The notes below the pieces were generated by a model. The model was not told the DNA's origin. It made no database searches and was given only the letters and a program-made list of their open reading frames with translations. This document shows, piece after piece, positions 1 through 5,473 of a stretch of 5,602 nt of DNA. The stretch lies in the NCBI GenBank assembly GCA_900752845.1, contig CAADWU010000103.1, positions 1-5,602 on the forward strand, in the 5' to 3' direction. Made by a program: the position numbers and the translations under genes. Origin of the DNA: Candidatus Gastranaerophilales bacterium (lineage in GTDB: Bacteria > Cyanobacteriota > Vampirovibrionia > Gastranaerophilales > Gastranaerophilaceae). Position 1 is the stretch's first letter, and every line of letters begins with the position of its first letter.

Positions 1-60
1 AAAATCTTGTAGAAAGCTGTAGAAAACTCATGAGTTTTCTACAGCTTTCTACAAGATTTT
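1..60. repeat. Perfect 60-bp palindrome at the window edge
   Basis: Bases 1-30 are the exact reverse complement of bases 31-60, with no spacer; the centre is TCATGA at 28-33. Symmetry stops at base 61 only because the window has no sequence to the left, so the true extent is unknown. Each arm holds two copies of TGTAGAAA (8-15 and 18-25; inverted at 36-43 and 46-53), ten bases apart. As RNA it would fold into a hairpin of about 28 bp with a tiny loop and would end in UUUU, so it could terminate transcription in either direction, although the stem is AT-rich. It could also be an assembly or fold-back artefact, because it sits exactly at the sequence end. The palindrome is certain; its role is unknown. 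Confidence 0.95.
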
Positions 61-100
61 CTACCGCAAAAAAAACAAAAAAATTGATAATTATTATGTA

Positions 101-129
101 TTGACATTCAATATTTTTTATGGTATAAC
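101..129 (+). promoter_or_regulatory. Sigma70-type promoter of yeiH, extended -10
   Basis: A perfect -35 TTGACA (101-106) is followed by a 17-bp spacer and -10 TATAAC (124-129). TATGG directly before the -10 gives an extended -10 (TGn). A-rich tracts at 67-83 could act as an UP element. The expected transcription start is near G136, which leaves a leader of about 90 nt before the yeiH start codon. No operator half-sites were recognised around it. Confidence 0.85.
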
Positions 130-142
130 ATGTGTGGGGTAA

Positions 143-226
143 ATGTATATTTATAAGTCTTGTCAAATGACGAGACTTTCTTTTTCGCTACAACATTTTA
201 GAATATACAATAGTTTGGAGAAGTAA
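143..226 (+). CDS. Possible 27-codon leader ORF overlapping the yeiH start
   Basis: An ATG at 143 opens a frame of 27 codons that ends in TAA at 224-226, so its stop shares one base with the yeiH ATG (TAATG). This arrangement is typical of translational coupling. The predicted peptide starts MYIYKSCQMTRLSF and ends YNSLEK; it has no recognisable domain and no run of a regulatory amino acid. The only ribosome-binding candidate is GGGG at 136-139, three bases from the ATG and right at the predicted transcript start, so translation may be weak or absent. An in-frame ATG at 167 has no Shine-Dalgarno site either. The frame crosses the terminator-like hairpin at 155-185, so a translating ribosome would disrupt it. 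It could equally be a chance frame. Confidence 0.25.
   Translation: MYIYKSCQMTRLSFSLQHFRIYNSLEK
155..185 (+). terminator. Terminator-like hairpin in the yeiH leader (possible attenuator)
   Basis: Bases 155-164 pair with 169-178 (AAGTCTTGTC with GACGAGACTT), including one G-U pair, around a four-base AAAT loop. The tract TCTTTTT follows. This is the form of an intrinsic terminator. It lies about 20 nt downstream of the predicted yeiH transcription start and about 40 nt before the start codon, so it would cut most yeiH transcripts short unless it is regulated. The flanking bases 144-152 can pair with 201-209 (TGTATATTT with GAATATACA, one G-U pair), which would enclose the hairpin in a larger fold. 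No known riboswitch class was recognised. Confidence 0.6.
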
Positions 227-1221
227 TGATAAAGAAAATAATAAAAGGAATAATATTTTGCGCCCTGTTTGCGTTGGCATGTTATTATACCTGTAAATGT
301 GATTTGTGTGCATCTATAAATTTAAATTCATTGACGCTTGCAATAATAATAGGCATGCTTATCGGTAATATTTTAAACAAATTTATTCCTGAAAGTTTTC
401 GTAACGGAATTGCTTTTTCTTCAAAAAAGATTTTAAGGTTTGCAATAATTTTATACGGTTTCAGAATAACATTTCAACAGATATTTGCCGTAGGTGTAGA
501 CGGTCTGTTTGCAGATATTATAATGCTTACTACAACATATCTTTTCGGTTATTATCTGGGAACACGTGTGTTTAAACTGGATAAAGATTTATGTATGCTT
601 ACTGCAATCGGTTCTTCTGTTTGCGGTGCAGCAGCTGTTTTGGGGACAGATGCTGTTTTAAAAGCAAAGTCGCATAAAGTTTCTCTTGCTGTTGCAACTG
701 TTGTTCTTTTCGGTACTATATCAATGTTTTTGTATCCGTTTTTGTTTAAACTCGGACTTTTAAATCCTGAATTTTTCGGAATATACATAGGTTCAACAAT
801 TCATGAAGTTGCCCAGGTTGTTGCAGCAGGAAGTGCTGTTTCACCTGTTACAATGGATACGGCCGTTATTGTGAAACTCACAAGAGTAATGATGCTTGTG
901 CCTTATTTGTTTTTACTCGGGTTATATCTTTCCAAAAAATCAGGTACAAAATGTGAAAAAATACCGATGCCTGTATTTGCAATTCTTTTTGTTGCAGTGT
1001 GCGGTTTAAATTCTTTAAACATTGTTCCTCTGCCGGTAAAATCATTTTTAATAGAATTTGATGTGTTTTTACTTACTATGGCAATGTTTGCGTTAGGTGT
1101 AGAAACTAATTTTGAAAAGATAAAAGGACTTGGGTTAAAGCCGATATTGCTTGCCGGCTTGATGTTTATATGGCTTGTATGCGGCGGAATGCTTGTTAAC
1201 AAGGCTTTGTATCTTTTGTAA
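226..1221 (+). CDS. yeiH: YeiH/UPF0324 family membrane transporter (putative sulfate exporter family)
   Basis: A 331-residue integral membrane protein of the YeiH family (Cons_hypoth698, UPF0324), close to the usual length of about 330-350. Roughly ten hydrophobic segments span the chain. Family signatures visible here are LTLAIIIGMLIGN (36-48), ILYGFRITF (75-83), GSSVCGAAAV (129-138), FGIYIGSTIHEVAQVVAAG (184-202) and FLLTMAMFALGV (281-292), all closely matching what I recall of E. coli YeiH. The family is annotated as putative sulfate or sulfur-compound exporters of the inner membrane; the substrate is not established, so transport of sulfur oxyanions is inference. The start is supported by GGAG at 217-220, five bases before the ATG. 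An odd feature is a cluster of four cysteines (19, 23, 25, 28) just after the first membrane helix. No sulfur-metabolism genes or LysR-type regulator lie nearby in the window. Confidence 0.93.
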   Translation: MIKKIIKGIIFCALFALACYYTCKCDLCASINLNSLTLAIIIGMLIGNILNKFIPESFRNGIAFSSKKILRFAIILYGFRITFQQIFAVGVDGLFADIIMLTTTYLFGYYLGTRVFKLDKDLCMLTAIGSSVCGAAAVLGTDAVLKAKSHKVSLAVATVVLFGTISMFLYPFLFKLGLLNPEFFGIYIGSTIHEVAQVVAAGSAVSPVTMDTAVIVKLTRVMMLVPYLFLLGLYLSKKSGTKCEKIPMPVFAILFVAVCGLNSLNIVPLPVKSFLIEFDVFLLTMAMFALGVETNFEKIKGLGLKPILLAGLMFIWLVCGGMLVNKALYLL

Positions 1222-1302
1222 ATATAATGTAACAAATCATTCTTTTTATTAAAGTTTTTGAAAAAAACTACCGAGATAAAATTTACGAACAAATAGTTAA
1301 TT

Positions 1303-1307
1303 GGAGG
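1303..1307 (+). promoter_or_regulatory. Shine-Dalgarno site of the 120-residue ORF
   Basis: GGAGG lies 11 bases before the ATG at 1319. It is a strong core with slightly long spacing, and it fixes the start of the small protein gene and argues that the ORF is real. The 97-bp gap between yeiH and this gene has no convincing terminator. It holds a TATAAT at 1223-1228 and a TAAAAT at 1277-1282, but neither has a good -35 at the right spacing, so an own promoter remains undecided. Confidence 0.75.
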
Positions 1308-1318
1308 TAAATTTTTAA

Positions 1319-1681
1319 ATGAATTCAAAAACTGAACAAGTTATGGTCTTGGACTGTAACACAATTGCCAATGGCATTATGCGTGACATAACTGACATTG
1401 ATGCAATGGAGAGAATGCTGAGCAGTGAATTGTCCTCAGCAGATTTATTCAGGATTGATAGTGCTATTTTGTCATCGTTAAGAAACACTAAGGATTTCTC
1501 GAGAGATTTGTTAAAACAGCTTGAACAGGGTAAACTTGAAACTGTTGCCGTTAAACCTCCGAAATCATTTGAAGCTGAAATGGCTAAAATTCAACAGGAA
1601 ACATTGGTTGATATTACTATGCCCCTGCAAACAATGTTTGATGATATGCTGAATTTTGTATCTGAAGAGGCATTTGTTTAA
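1319..1681 (+). CDS. Hypothetical small acidic helical protein
   Basis: A 120-residue protein that I do not recognise. It has no signal peptide, no membrane segment, no zinc or nucleotide-binding motif, and a single cysteine (13). It is acidic (21 Asp/Glu against 12 Lys/Arg) and looks mainly alpha-helical: helices are plausible at about 13-38, 40-70 and 84-118, separated by a short Lys/Pro linker near 79-83 (KPPK). The length and helix pattern resemble small cytosolic scaffold or adaptor proteins, but no function can be assigned. The gene has its own GGAGG site and ends just before a bidirectional terminator. It follows yeiH on the same strand after 97 bp, so co-transcription is possible, but there is no sign of a functional link. 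Base composition matches its neighbours. Confidence 0.8.
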   Translation: MNSKTEQVMVLDCNTIANGIMRDITDIDAMERMLSSELSSADLFRIDSAILSSLRNTKDFSRDLLKQLEQGKLETVAVKPPKSFEAEMAKIQQETLVDITMPLQTMFDDMLNFVSEEAFV

Positions 1682-1702
1682 AAGAAAGATGAAAGGTTCT
1701 GA

Positions 1703-1740
1703 AAATTAAAAAAGAGAGGTAATACTCTCTTTTTTAATTT
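1703..1740. terminator. Bidirectional intrinsic terminator between convergent genes
   Basis: Bases 1703-1718 (AAATTAAAAAAGAGAG) pair perfectly with 1725-1740 around a six-base loop, GTAATA. Read on the plus strand, the GAGAG/CTCTC core is followed by TTTTTTAATTT; read on the minus strand, it is followed by TTTTTTAATTT as well. The hairpin can therefore end transcripts of the 120-residue gene and of der. Its right arm overlaps the last two bases of der, within the der stop codon (1739-1741). Confidence 0.92.
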
Positions 1741-3070
1741 ATTTCTTATCTTTTTCAGAACGTTCTCTGACTGAAATTTTTATAGGTGTTCCAAAAAATC
1801 CGAACGCTTCACGCAGTTTGTTTTCAATATAACGTTTGTAATGGTCTTTTAACAAATCAGAGTTGTTTGCAAAAAGAACGATATGCGGAGGCTGAATTCC
1901 TGTTTGAGTTACATACATAATCTTCAAGCGTTTGCCTTTTGAAGATGCAGGAGGGTTAAGCATATATGCCTCTTTTATAACCTTGTTCAGCAAGCCTGTA
2001 GATATACGTTTTGTACATTCAGCATAAACTTCTTCTGCTTCAACAAAGATTTGATTTAAACGCTGTTTGGTTACAGCTGAAATATAAATTTTCGGTGCAT
2101 ATTCTAAAAACGGAATATCGTTTGCAAGTTTTTTATTATACTGATTAATGGTGTTAGACTGCTTGTCTTCAACCAAATCCCATTTATTAATGGCAATAAT
2201 CAAGCCTTTTCCTGCTTCAGTAATAATAGATGCAATCTTTTTATCCTGATCGGAAATTCCTTCTGTAGCATCAATTACAAGAAGCGCAACATCGCAATCT
2301 CTGATTGAACGTATTGCTCTGTCTACGGCAAATTTTTCCACACCCCAGTCAACCCTGGATTTTTTTCTAATGCCTGCTGTGTCTACGATAATAAATTCTC
2401 TATCTTTGTAAGTTATAGAACTGTCAATACTGTCACGTGTTGTTCCTGAAACATCAGAAACAATCACTCTGTTTTCGTTTAACAAAGCATTAACGATTGA
2501 TGATTTTCCAGCATTCGGTCTTCCCACAATTGCAATTTTAATGGTGTTATCTTCAGCTTGTTCAACATCTCTTGAAAAATCTTCCGTAACAATGTCCAGA
2601 AGGTCACCTACACCGCCTGAACCATGCAGAGCAGATATTCCTATAGGATCTCCGATTGCAAGTGAATAAAAATCGTTTACCATCATTAAAGATTCAGGAT
2701 TGTCAGATTTGTTCACAGCTAGAAAAACAGGTTTTCCCGATTGTCTTAAAATATTAGCAATATCATAATCAACAGGGTTGACGCCTTCTTTTCCGTCAAC
2801 AATAAAAATTATTTTATCTGCTTCTTCACATGCAATCTTTGCCTGATCAAATATAGAAAGCATAATTTCATCTTCGTCACCCGGAATAATTCCGCCTGTG
2901 TCGATTACCGTAAAAATTTTGTTTTGCCATTCTACATCAAAATAAATTCTGTCACGAGTTACACCCGGCAAATCGTCAACGATAGAATTTCTAGTACCTA
3001 TCAAACGGTTTACAAAGGTTGATTTGCCTACATTCGGGCGTCCTACAATTGCTACAATCGGTTTTCTCAT
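1739..3070 (-). CDS. der: GTPase Der (EngA), 50S ribosome assembly factor
   Basis: A 443-residue double-GTPase, full length for the family. It binds the maturing 50S subunit in the cytoplasm and is essential in most bacteria studied. The first G domain shows G1 GRPNVGKS (10-17), G2 PGVTRD (35-40), G3 DTGG (57-60), G4 NKSD (120-123) and G5 near SALHG (146-150). The second shows G1 GRPNAGKS (183-190), G2 SGTTRD (208-213), G3 DTAG (230-233), G4 NKWD (295-298) and G5 SAVT (331-334). A KH-like domain follows from about 355, with the family blocks KGKRLKIMYVTQ (378-389), RYIENKLREAFGFFGTPI (413-430) and a basic/acidic tail. All nucleotide-binding residues are intact. It lies 21 bp downstream of recJ. 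No Shine-Dalgarno site precedes the ATG; instead a TATAAT ends six bases before it, which points to a leaderless mRNA in addition to any read-through from recJ. Confidence 0.98.
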   Translation of the reverse strand: MRKPIVAIVGRPNVGKSTFVNRLIGTRNSIVDDLPGVTRDRIYFDVEWQNKIFTVIDTGGIIPGDEDEIMLSIFDQAKIACEEADKIIFIVDGKEGVNPVDYDIANILRQSGKPVFLAVNKSDNPESLMMVNDFYSLAIGDPIGISALHGSGGVGDLLDIVTEDFSRDVEQAEDNTIKIAIVGRPNAGKSSIVNALLNENRVIVSDVSGTTRDSIDSSITYKDREFIIVDTAGIRKKSRVDWGVEKFAVDRAIRSIRDCDVALLVIDATEGISDQDKKIASIITEAGKGLIIAINKWDLVEDKQSNTINQYNKKLANDIPFLEYAPKIYISAVTKQRLNQIFVEAEEVYAECTKRISTGLLNKVIKEAYMLNPPASSKGKRLKIMYVTQTGIQPPHIVLFANNSDLLKDHYKRYIENKLREAFGFFGTPIKISVRERSEKDKK

Positions 3071-3076
3071 AAGGTT

Positions 3077-3085
3077 ATTATAACA
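3077..3085 (-). promoter_or_regulatory. Extended -10 promoter of der, likely leaderless
   Basis: On the minus strand, TGTTATAAT is a consensus extended -10 (TGnTATAAT). Exactly six bases (AACCTT) separate it from the der ATG, so the normal start distance places +1 on the A of ATG. The -35 position, inside the recJ 3' end, has no consensus match, as is common for extended -10 promoters. There is no purine-rich ribosome-binding site upstream. Confidence 0.7.
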
Positions 3086-3091
3086 TAAATA

Positions 3092-5434
3092 TTAAATTAA
3101 TGTATAAACATCATCTTCAAGCAATGTTCTTTGGAAATCTTCGCATTCGGCAATCAAATCAAGCAGGATTGAATATTTTGTTGAGTGCAAAACCTGTGAA
3201 ATATCTGTTTCGCCAATGTAATCAATTACAAAATAATCTTTTGTACGCTCTTTGATTTTTATCAAACCGATATCATCAAATATTGAGAATAAAAGTTCAA
3301 ATACCTGGTAGGATTTGCCTAAAAAGCTTGCACAGCGACGGAGTTCAACCTTTCCGCCGTTGTTATGACAGGCAAATTTCAGCATTCCGCAAACGGTTTT
3401 CAAAAATTCTTTTTCATCAAAATATTTGATTTCATAGTTCATAAAATGAATTGAGGAGGGGTTTGTAACATGCAATATTTTTTCAAAAGTTTCTCTGTCC
3501 GCAGGGTAATCAAAAAACATTAAAGCATCGCAGTTTTGAAGATTGTCACGTGTGAATGTTTTTTCTGAAAGGTTTTTAAAAGGTCTTAAAGCATCAAGAA
3601 CCGGTTTGCTTTCTGCAAAAATCAGAATATTCTGCTTTGAATTTTTCACGTAGTCGTTAACTTGCGGCAAAATATCAGTTTTTTTGCGGTGGTCATAAAG
3701 TTTAAGAGAAACTGCGGCTTCTTCTTCCTCTTTTAAGTATTCGGAATGAATATCATCAATAATTAATTGTACGCTTGTAACCCCATTATACTCATTGATT
3801 TGCGGGTGGAATGCAATATCCAGCGTGTCACCGTTAACAAGTGAAATATCGCCTGCTTTCCAGCGGATACAGTTAAATTCCTGTGTACCTGCCTGACAGG
3901 TAAGCCTTAAATGGTTTTTATTTTCTCCCATTAAACGTTTTTGTTTAATTTTTAGATTTTTGATTGCAAAAGTCGGGCTTGGATTGCAAGCACCGAAAGG
4001 TTCAAGCATTGATATCTGCTCAACCAAATCAACGTCAATATCATCGGGCATAAGTTCTAAATCAATATTAATAAACGGTTTTAAATCTTTTCCCTGAGAC
4101 ATTTCTTTAACTGTTTTGCAAAGAGCTGATTTAACCTGTTCAAACGATGATTTTTCCTGGCTGAAAGCAAGACCTGCCGCCATTGCATGACCGCCGAAAC
4201 CGTCAAAAAGTTCTGAATTCATAGATATTGTATCGTAAAGGTTAATCCCCTCAACGCTTCTTGAAGAGCATCTGAATTGTTTTGTTTCATCGGAATATGT
4301 CATTAAAAACGTTGGTTTGTAATACTTTTCAACAAGCATTGATGCAACAATACCAATAATTCCTATGTGCCATTCCTTGTTAAATAAAACTATTGCGCTA
4401 TTTCGGTTTCCTTCTTTTTTGACCATTTCATCAGCTTCGGCAAAGATATTTTGACATAGTTCCTGACGAACTTTGTTAAACTCATTTAAGGACTGAATTG
4501 ACATTTCAATTTCTTGTTTGTTGTCGGAAATTAAAACTTTCAAGGCTGCATCGACCGTATCAAGACGTCCTGATGCGTTAATTCTGGGAGCAATCCCAAA
4601 TGCTATATGTTCGGATGTAATCTGACCTTTGTATCCTGCGCTGTCCAAAAGTCTTGACAGTCCGTAGTGCTTTCCGTTAGAAATCAATTCCAGTCCTTTG
4701 CTTACATAATATCTGTTTTCACCGACAAGAGGAACAATGTCGGCAACAGTTCCTACAGCAACGTATGGCAGAATTTCAGAAATAAACTCAAGTTTTCCGT
4801 ATTTTTCAAGTAAACCTTGTGCAACTTTAAACGCAACTCCGACACCTGCAAGAGATGTCAGGCTTTCAATTTGTTTTGCGGTAAGGCTTTCATCAAGAGC
4901 ATCCGGAGCTTTAGGGTTAATAATTCCGTAGGCTTTCGGTAATTCTTCAGGGGCTTCGTGGTGGTCAGTTATTATTACATCAATCTTAAAGCTGTTTAAG
5001 AAATTAACAGCATCAACATCGCTAATTCCGCAGTCGCACGAAATTATGACTTTCGGTTTGACCTGTGTCATAACTTTTACAAGAGCTTTTGTGTCAAAAC
5101 CATGACCTTCTTTATCTCTGTCCGGAATAAAATAATTTACATCAGCACCTAAGAATTTGAAAGTTCTGTAAAGCAAGGAAGTGGATGTAACCCCGTCAGC
5201 ATCAAAGTCGCCATGAATAACGATTTTTTCTCCGTTATCAATCGCTTCAGAAAGTCTTTGAACGCATTTCTGCATATCTGTAAAAACATTGGGATGAGTT
5301 AGTTTCATCTCTAAAGGGTTTAAAAATTCCTTAATATCTTCTTCGGACTTAATCCCTCTTGAAAATAAAAGTCTTTTTATGAGGGACTTTTCGTTCCCGT
5401 CGTATTTGTTAAATATCCACTCTTTCATAGCCAT
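3092..5434 (-). CDS. recJ: Single-stranded-DNA-specific 5'-3' exonuclease RecJ, long form
   Basis: A 780-residue DHH-family nuclease that degrades single-stranded DNA 5' to 3' in RecF-pathway recombination and mismatch/base-excision repair. The DHH catalytic core shows motif I DFDADG (76-81), motif II SCDCG (132-136), motif III DHH (157-159) and VGTVADIVPLVGENR (227-241). RINASGRLD (284-292) follows. The DHHA1 part carries HIGIIGIVASML (356-367), SSRS (390-393) and GGHAMAAG (414-421). An OB-fold region spans about 455-565. The remaining 210 residues match the layout of the extra C-terminal domain of Firmicutes-type RecJ (ssDNA-exonuc_C): a Rossmann-like part, then a winged-helix-like end. E. 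coli RecJ (577 aa) lacks this; B. subtilis RecJ is about this length. All metal ligands appear present. The start at 5434 is chosen because an extended -10 ends six bases before it; the in-frame ATG two codons later lacks a ribosome-binding site too. Confidence 0.97.
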   Translation of the reverse strand: MAMKEWIFNKYDGNEKSLIKRLLFSRGIKSEEDIKEFLNPLEMKLTHPNVFTDMQKCVQRLSEAIDNGEKIVIHGDFDADGVTSTSLLYRTFKFLGADVNYFIPDRDKEGHGFDTKALVKVMTQVKPKVIISCDCGISDVDAVNFLNSFKIDVIITDHHEAPEELPKAYGIINPKAPDALDESLTAKQIESLTSLAGVGVAFKVAQGLLEKYGKLEFISEILPYVAVGTVADIVPLVGENRYYVSKGLELISNGKHYGLSRLLDSAGYKGQITSEHIAFGIAPRINASGRLDTVDAALKVLISDNKQEIEMSIQSLNEFNKVRQELCQNIFAEADEMVKKEGNRNSAIVLFNKEWHIGIIGIVASMLVEKYYKPTFLMTYSDETKQFRCSSRSVEGINLYDTISMNSELFDGFGGHAMAAGLAFSQEKSSFEQVKSALCKTVKEMSQGKDLKPFINIDLELMPDDIDVDLVEQISMLEPFGACNPSPTFAIKNLKIKQKRLMGENKNHLRLTCQAGTQEFNCIRWKAGDISLVNGDTLDIAFHPQINEYNGVTSVQLIIDDIHSEYLKEEEEAAVSLKLYDHRKKTDILPQVNDYVKNSKQNILIFAESKPVLDALRPFKNLSEKTFTRDNLQNCDALMFFDYPADRETFEKILHVTNPSSIHFMNYEIKYFDEKEFLKTVCGMLKFACHNNGGKVELRRCASFLGKSYQVFELLFSIFDDIGLIKIKERTKDYFVIDYIGETDISQVLHSTKYSILLDLIAECEDFQRTLLEDDVYTLI

Positions 5435-5440
5435 GACAAA

Positions 5441-5449
5441 ATCATAACA
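5441..5449 (-). promoter_or_regulatory. Extended -10 promoter of recJ, likely leaderless
   Basis: On the minus strand, TGTTATGAT is an extended -10 (one mismatch to TATAAT). Exactly six bases (TTTGTC) separate it from the recJ ATG at 5434-5432, so +1 is predicted at that A. No Shine-Dalgarno site is present, and the -35 position (TTTTAT) is poor. The 14 bases ending in this -10 differ at one position from those in front of der. Confidence 0.65.
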
Positions 5450-5473
5450 TAAATGCCCTGTACATAAAAATAT

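Noticed and set aside
130..156. Eight-codon frame starting at ATG 130 as a leader peptide
   Set aside because: The ATG directly follows the -10 hexamer and lies upstream of the predicted transcription start, so it would not be in the mRNA.
136..225. Known riboswitch or T-box in the yeiH leader
   Set aside because: The leader is only about 90 nt and shows none of the conserved cores I would expect (no T-box TGGNACC, no SAM, TPP or cobalamin signature).
1..225. Insertion-sequence end or CRISPR array at the left edge
   Set aside because: There is no transposase, no target-site duplication can be checked, and the repeated units are 8 bp at 10-12 bp spacing, unlike CRISPR repeats and spacers.
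552..788. Minus-strand frame of 78 codons inside yeiH
   Set aside because: It lies wholly opposite conserved YeiH motifs, has no ribosome-binding site, and reads as a low-complexity antisense shadow.
1251..1270. Hairpin AGTTTTT/AAAAACT in the yeiH to small-protein gap as a terminator
   Set aside because: The stem is seven nearly all A-T pairs and no T-tract follows it, so it is unlikely to stop transcription.
903..1328. Minus-strand frame of 141 codons across the yeiH 3' end and the following gap
   Set aside because: Most of it is antisense to conserved YeiH sequence, it runs into the start of the next gene, and its translation has no family features.
4737..4931. Plus-strand frame of 64 codons inside recJ
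   Set aside because: It is antisense to the RecJ catalytic core (motif around VADIVPLVGENR), has no ribosome-binding site, and looks like a shadow.
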